NCBI RefSeq assembly: GCF_014174495.1
Contig: NZ_JACJHR010000025.1
Coordinates: 47,104 to 111,103, forward strand
DNA: 64,000 nucleotides
Reading direction: 5' to 3'
Source: Amycolatopsis echigonensis
GTDB lineage: Bacteria; Actinomycetota; Actinomycetes; Mycobacteriales; Pseudonocardiaceae
Shown: positions 60,749-64,000 of the stretch, in pieces
How the letters are laid out: each line of letters starts with the position of its first letter
Numbering within the stretch: position 1 is the first letter of the stretch
Position numbers and translations under genes: made by a program
The notes under the pieces: model-generated
Database searches by the model: none
The model's input: the letters and a program-made list of their open reading frames with translations, nothing else
Told to the model about the DNA's origin: nothing

Positions 60749-61750
60749 GTGAATGCCGTGCTCAGCGCTCCGCCCAGCTGCATCTCCGAGACCGGGACGT
60801 GGTGCGCCCAGGTCTATTCGGTCACGCACAACGAGTGGCTCGCCGCGTCGGCGGGCTGGCTCCTGACGAAGCCGCTGAAGATCATCATGATCCTCCTCAT
60901 CGCCTTCGTGGTGCGATATCTCACCAAGCGAGTGATCGAGCGGGTCACCACGCTCCCGGCCTCGGGCAGCAACGGCAAGATCCCGTCGCTGCTGAGACCG
61001 CTGCGGGAACGCGCGCCGGACATGCTCGGCACGGCCGTGGTGGAGCGCCGCAGGCAGCGGGCCAAGACGATCGGCTCGGTGCTGAAGTCGATGGCCACGT
61101 TCCTCATCTACGGCCTCGCGGTGATCCTCGTCCTGGGCGAACTGGGCATCAACCTGGCCCCGATCATCGCCTCGGCCGGGATCGTCGGCGTCGCGCTCGG
61201 GTTCGGCGCGCAGAATCTGGTCAAGGACTTCCTTTCCGGGATGTTCATGATGATCGAGGACCAGTACGGCGTCGGCGACGTCGTGGACATCGGCTCGGCC
61301 ACCGGCACCGTCGAGGCGGTCGGCCTGCGCATCACCACGCTCCGCGACATGAAGGGCACCGTCTGGTACGTCCGCAACGGCGAGGTGCTGCGCGTGGGCA
61401 ACTCCAGCCAGGGCTTCGCCTACGCCGTGGTGGACGTCCCGCTGAGCTATTCCGCGGACGTCGACCGGGCGACCGAGGTTCTCACCGGCGCGGCCACGAA
61501 GGCGGTCGAAGCCGACGCGCTCTCGGCGAACGTCCTGGAGCCGCCGGAGATGCTCGGCGTCGAACAGGTCACGCCGGAGGGAATCGTGTTGCGCCTGACG
61601 GTCAAGGTGCGACCGGGCAAGCAGTGGGCGGTGCAGCGGAAGCTGCGCGGGCAGCTGCTCGGCGCGCTGGAAGAGGCCGGTTTCGAACCGCCGCTCGGCC
61701 GGTTGCTGTCGTCCATGCAGGACAAGCAGGCGGGCGCGCCGCAGAGCTGA
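60749..61750 (+). CDS. MscS-type mechanosensitive channel
   Basis: The product is 333 residues. Transmembrane helices TM1-TM3 include [20 protein letters not shown] and [18 protein letters not shown]; the pore helix has [20 protein letters not shown]. The MscS beta domain follows with [18 protein letters not shown]. It protects against osmotic shock by opening under membrane tension. GTG 60749 is in frame with the conserved start. It precedes the haemoglobin gene by 19 bp, so co-transcription is likely. Confidence 0.9.
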   Translation: MNAVLSAPPSCISETGTWCAQVYSVTHNEWLAASAGWLLTKPLKIIMILLIAFVVRYLTKRVIERVTTLPASGSNGKIPSLLRPLRERAPDMLGTAVVERRRQRAKTIGSVLKSMATFLIYGLAVILVLGELGINLAPIIASAGIVGVALGFGAQNLVKDFLSGMFMMIEDQYGVGDVVDIGSATGTVEAVGLRITTLRDMKGTVWYVRNGEVLRVGNSSQGFAYAVVDVPLSYSADVDRATEVLTGAATKAVEADALSANVLEPPEMLGVEQVTPEGIVLRLTVKVRPGKQWAVQRKLRGQLLGALEEAGFEPPLGRLLSSMQDKQAGAPQS

Positions 61751-61769
61751 GGCAGGGCAAGATGGAGGT

Positions 61770-62168
61770 GTGTCGACTGTGAGCGAGCCGGAACCGGCGA
61801 ACCTGTACGAGGCGGTGGGCGGCGAACCGACCTTCCGCCGGATCATCAAGCGGTTCTACGAGGAAGTGGCCCGCGACGAGGTGCTGCGCCCGCTCTACCC
61901 GGAAGAGGACCTCGGCCCGGCGGAGGAACGGTTCCGGATGTTCCTCATCCAGTACTGGGGCGGTCCGCACACCTACTCCGACCAGCGCGGCCACCCCCGG
62001 CTGCGAATGCGGCACGCGCCGTTCAAGATCGGCCCGATCGAACGCGACGCGTGGCTGCGCTGCATCCGGATCGCGATCGACGAGGAGAACCTGCCCGAGC
62101 CGTACCTCAGCCAGCTGTGGGCGTACCTGGAAATGGCCGCGCACAGCATGATGAACAGCTTCGTCTGA
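61770..62168 (+). CDS. glbO: Group II truncated haemoglobin
   Basis: The product is 132 residues, a two-over-two globin. Segments are [20 protein letters not shown], the distal region [20 protein letters not shown] and the proximal His in [11 protein letters not shown]. Group II members (GlbO) bind oxygen or nitric oxide and may detoxify NO or assist oxygen use. The GTG start at 61770 has GGAGGTG upstream. Its stop overlaps the start of the GH13 gene by one base (TGATG), so they are co-translated. Confidence 0.92.
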   Translation: MSTVSEPEPANLYEAVGGEPTFRRIIKRFYEEVARDEVLRPLYPEEDLGPAEERFRMFLIQYWGGPHTYSDQRGHPRLRMRHAPFKIGPIERDAWLRCIRIAIDEENLPEPYLSQLWAYLEMAAHSMMNSFV

Positions 62169-63757
62169 TGAGACGCGTGGCCGGCCGGCGGCGGCCGGAC
62201 CGCCCGCCGCGGCCGTCGTGGTGGTCCGACGCGGTGTTCTACGAGATCTACGTGCGGTCGTTCGCCGACTCGGGCGAGGACGGCATCGGCGATCTCGAGG
62301 GCATCCGCAGCAAGCTCGGCTACCTGGAGCTGCTGGGCGTCGACGCGCTGTGGCTGACGCCGTTCTACCCGTCGCCGATGGCCGACCACGGCTACGACGT
62401 GGCGGACCCGCGCGGCGTCGACCCGATGTTCGGCACCCTCGGCGACTTCGACGTGCTGCTCACGGAGGCGCACCGGCGCGGCATCCGGGTCACCGTGGAC
62501 GTGGTGCCGAACCACACGAGCAACCAGCACGCGTGGTTCAAGTCCGCGCTGGCCGCCGGGCCGGGCAGCCCGGAGCGGGAGCGCTACCACTTCCGCGACG
62601 GCCGCGGCCCGGGCGGCTCCGAACCGCCCAACAACTGGGTCAGCGTGTTCGGCGGCCCGGCGTGGACGCGGGTGCCGGACGGGCAGTGGTACCTGCACCT
62701 GTTCGCGCCGCAGCAGCCGGACCTGAACTGGGCCAATCCGGACGTCCGCGCCGATCTCGAGCGCACCCTGCGGTTCTGGCTCGACCGGGGCGTGGACGGG
62801 TTCCGGATCGACGTCGCGCACGGGATGGCCAAGCCCGCCGGGCTGCCCGACATGGACCCCGACACGCCCTCGCACGGCGGCGGCGCGCCCGGCGATCCGC
62901 GCTTCGACGACGACGGCGTGCACGAGGTGCACCAGCTGATCCGCAAAGTGCTCGACGAGTACCCGGACGCGATGGCCGTCGGCGAGATCTGGGTGCAGGA
63001 CGAGGAACGGCTGGCGCGGTACCTGCGGCCGGACGAACTGCACCTGGCGTTCAACTTCCGCCTGGTGCTCACCCATTTCGACGCGGACGCGATGCGCACG
63101 TCGATCGAGCGTTCGCTGGCGGTGCCGCGTTCGGCGGGCGCTCCGGCGACCTGGACGCTGTCCAACCACGACGTCTGGCGCGCGGCGAGCCGCTATGGCG
63201 GCGGCGCGACCGGGCTCCGCCGGGCGCGCGCGATGGCGCTGGTCCAACTCGCCCTGCCCGGCGCGGTCTACCTGTACCAGGGCGAAGAGCTGGGACTGCC
63301 GAACGCCGACCTGCCGCTCGAGGCGATGACCGACCCCCGTGCCCGCTCGCAAGGCCCGGAATTCAGCCGCGACGGCGAACGGGTGCCGCTGCCGTGGGAA
63401 GGCACGCTGCCGCCCTATGGGTTTTCGGGCACCGCCCAGACCTGGCTGCCGATGCCCGCGGACTGGGCTCCACTCACCGTGGAACGGCAGCTCGAAGACC
63501 CGGAATCGACACTGTCGCTGTACCGGCGTGCGGTGGAGCTGCGGAAACACCACCCGGCGTTCCGGGGCGGCGACGAGCTGGAGTGGTACGGCGCGCCCGC
63601 GGGCTGCTTCGCGTTCCGCCGCGGCCGGGGCGGCCTGATCTGCGCGCTGAACACCTCGGCCAGCTCGATCGTCCTGCCGCCGGGCGAGGTGCTGCTCACC
63701 AGCAGCCCGCTGGTCGACGGCAGGCTCGCACCGGATTCAGCCGCCTGGCTCGGGTAG
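62168..63757 (+). CDS. GH13 alpha-glucosidase
   Basis: The product is 529 residues, the length of oligo-1,6-glucosidase/alpha-glucosidase proteins. The GH13 regions are present: DVVPNHTS (region I), DGFRIDVAH (catalytic Asp215, region II), GEIW (acid-base Glu273, region III) and SNHD (Asp335, region IV). It hydrolyses alpha-glucosidic bonds in short oligosaccharides. The linkage to a truncated haemoglobin is typical of actinobacteria. ATG 62168 is the first base of the previous stop. A 31-bp stretch near its end recurs at the window edge. Confidence 0.93.
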   Translation: MRRVAGRRRPDRPPRPSWWSDAVFYEIYVRSFADSGEDGIGDLEGIRSKLGYLELLGVDALWLTPFYPSPMADHGYDVADPRGVDPMFGTLGDFDVLLTEAHRRGIRVTVDVVPNHTSNQHAWFKSALAAGPGSPERERYHFRDGRGPGGSEPPNNWVSVFGGPAWTRVPDGQWYLHLFAPQQPDLNWANPDVRADLERTLRFWLDRGVDGFRIDVAHGMAKPAGLPDMDPDTPSHGGGAPGDPRFDDDGVHEVHQLIRKVLDEYPDAMAVGEIWVQDEERLARYLRPDELHLAFNFRLVLTHFDADAMRTSIERSLAVPRSAGAPATWTLSNHDVWRAASRYGGGATGLRRARAMALVQLALPGAVYLYQGEELGLPNADLPLEAMTDPRARSQGPEFSRDGERVPLPWEGTLPPYGFSGTAQTWLPMPADWAPLTVERQLEDPESTLSLYRRAVELRKHHPAFRGGDELEWYGAPAGCFAFRRGRGGLICALNTSASSIVLPPGEVLLTSSPLVDGRLAPDSAAWLG

Positions 63758-64000
63758 GTCCCGACGAAACTGCTCGCCCGACCTACCCGCCACGGCCAAC
63801 CCACCGCACCGCCCACCAGCCTCAACACCGACAGGCGGACCCCGGCGGCTCAGACGCGGGCACCCGCCTCCAGACCCAGCATCGCGAGCAATCCCCGCAG
63901 ATCGTCGACGTCGTGCGCGTGTCCCGGCGACAACGCGGACGTCCTCCCGGCCGCATGCCGCTCCTCCGCACCAGCAGCCCGCTGGTCGACGGCAGGCTCG
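63698..64000. repeat. 31-bp direct repeat at gene end and window end
   Basis: The stretch ending GTCGACGGCAGGCTCG at about 63698-63728, within the GH13 gene, occurs again at 63970-64000 as the last bases of the window. The exact length is about 31 bases, and the second copy may continue beyond the edge. It may be a partial duplication or an assembly effect. Confidence 0.6.
63850..64000 (-). CDS. C-terminal end of an unidentified protein (5' part beyond window)
   Basis: An open frame on the minus strand enters from the right edge and stops with TGA at 63852-63850. The visible 49 codons read EPAVDQRAAGAEERHAAG, then LSPGHAHDVDDLRGLLAMLG and a short LEAGARV end. Codon third positions are GC-rich and the frame has no stop over the visible span, which supports coding. 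The part is too short to name. The outermost 31 bases are the repeat shared with the GH13 gene, so this end should be read with care. Confidence 0.35.
   Translation of the reverse strand, partial: EPAVDQRAAGAEERHAAGRTSALSPGHAHDVDDLRGLLAMLGLEAGARV

Overview
The window is high-GC actinobacterial DNA with GTG/TTG starts, overlapping ATGA gene junctions and Pseudonocardiaceae-type gene content. A mycothiol-system oxidoreductase homologue, a group II truncated haemoglobin and a propane-monooxygenase (prm/mim) cluster fit an Amycolatopsis-like soil organism. The genus is inferred from gene content; no rRNA or other marker is present.

Layout. (1) 1-4.1 kb is one end of an integrated mobile element of the AICE/pSAM2 type. 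It has a coupling-type ATPase running off the left edge, an excisionase-like HTH protein, a divergent GntR repressor with a tandem 9-bp operator, an XRE/TPR regulator, a Nudix protein, an 11-bp direct repeat, and an att site made of the 3' part of a tRNA-Pro(UGG) gene followed by that gene's terminator. An integrase remnant lies just outside. (2) 4.6-6.1 kb holds an L,D-transpeptidase lipoprotein and a small membrane protein. (3) 6.4-10.8 kb is a nucleoside/ribose salvage locus: PfkB kinase, MFS transporter, LacI regulator and a nucleoside hydrolase broken by one extra G, with a paired LacI-type operator. (4) 11.8-22.7 kb is a complete soluble di-iron monooxygenase cluster, prmABCD, followed by amidohydrolase, DUF59, alcohol dehydrogenase and a dedicated GroEL. 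An upstream AcoR/MimR-like activator precedes it, and prmA and the activator share a TCTCA-N3-TGAGA palindrome. (5) 23-27.8 kb carries housekeeping and accessory genes: VOC, Ppx/GppA, M48 protease, epimerase and methyltransferase. (6) 28.2-33.5 kb is the most unusual locus. A small HTH regulator is followed by two matching 17-bp palindromes, two paralogous Cys/Ser/Thr/Gly-rich peptides with a shared leader-like motif, a membrane M50 peptidase with an RRE-like N-terminus, and two small secreted proteins. It looks like an undescribed processed-peptide system. (7) 33.5-47.2 kb has an SMP-30/TetR pair, HutD, an SCO6745-family protein, a DUF1003-RyR fusion, DinB, a membrane sulfite-oxidase-like protein, a fasciclin lipoprotein, an ECF sigma factor, an RibD-type reductase, a cation/proton antiporter, a glycosyltransferase with a tiny LAFTG protein, and a GNAT. 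(8) 47.3-57.7 kb has a substrate-binding protein/MarR pair, an LLM oxidoreductase/SnoaL operon behind a perfect KstR-type site, a GGFDG-tail membrane protein, Nei/RpiB, ComB/metallo-beta-lactamase, a DsbA-like protein with a CPFA active site, and aminopeptidase N. (9) 57.7-59.8 kb has palindromic intergenic repeats, a DUF5130 protein and a protein made of nineteen GTRVTx hexapeptides. (10) 59.9-64 kb has an HNH nuclease, an MscS channel, truncated haemoglobin, a GH13 glucosidase and the end of an unidentified gene.

How parts work together. The prm operon should hydroxylate propane-like substrates (PrmA/C hydroxylase, PrmB reductase, PrmD coupling protein), fold its hydroxylase with the co-encoded GroEL and oxidise the alcohol with the co-encoded ADH, under the upstream activator. 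The kinase, transporter and hydrolase set should import nucleosides, split them and phosphorylate the released ribose, but the hydrolase frame is broken as given. In the mobile element, the GntR repressor probably controls transfer and excision genes and the Nudix protein may act in transfer immunity, as Pif does in pSAM2.
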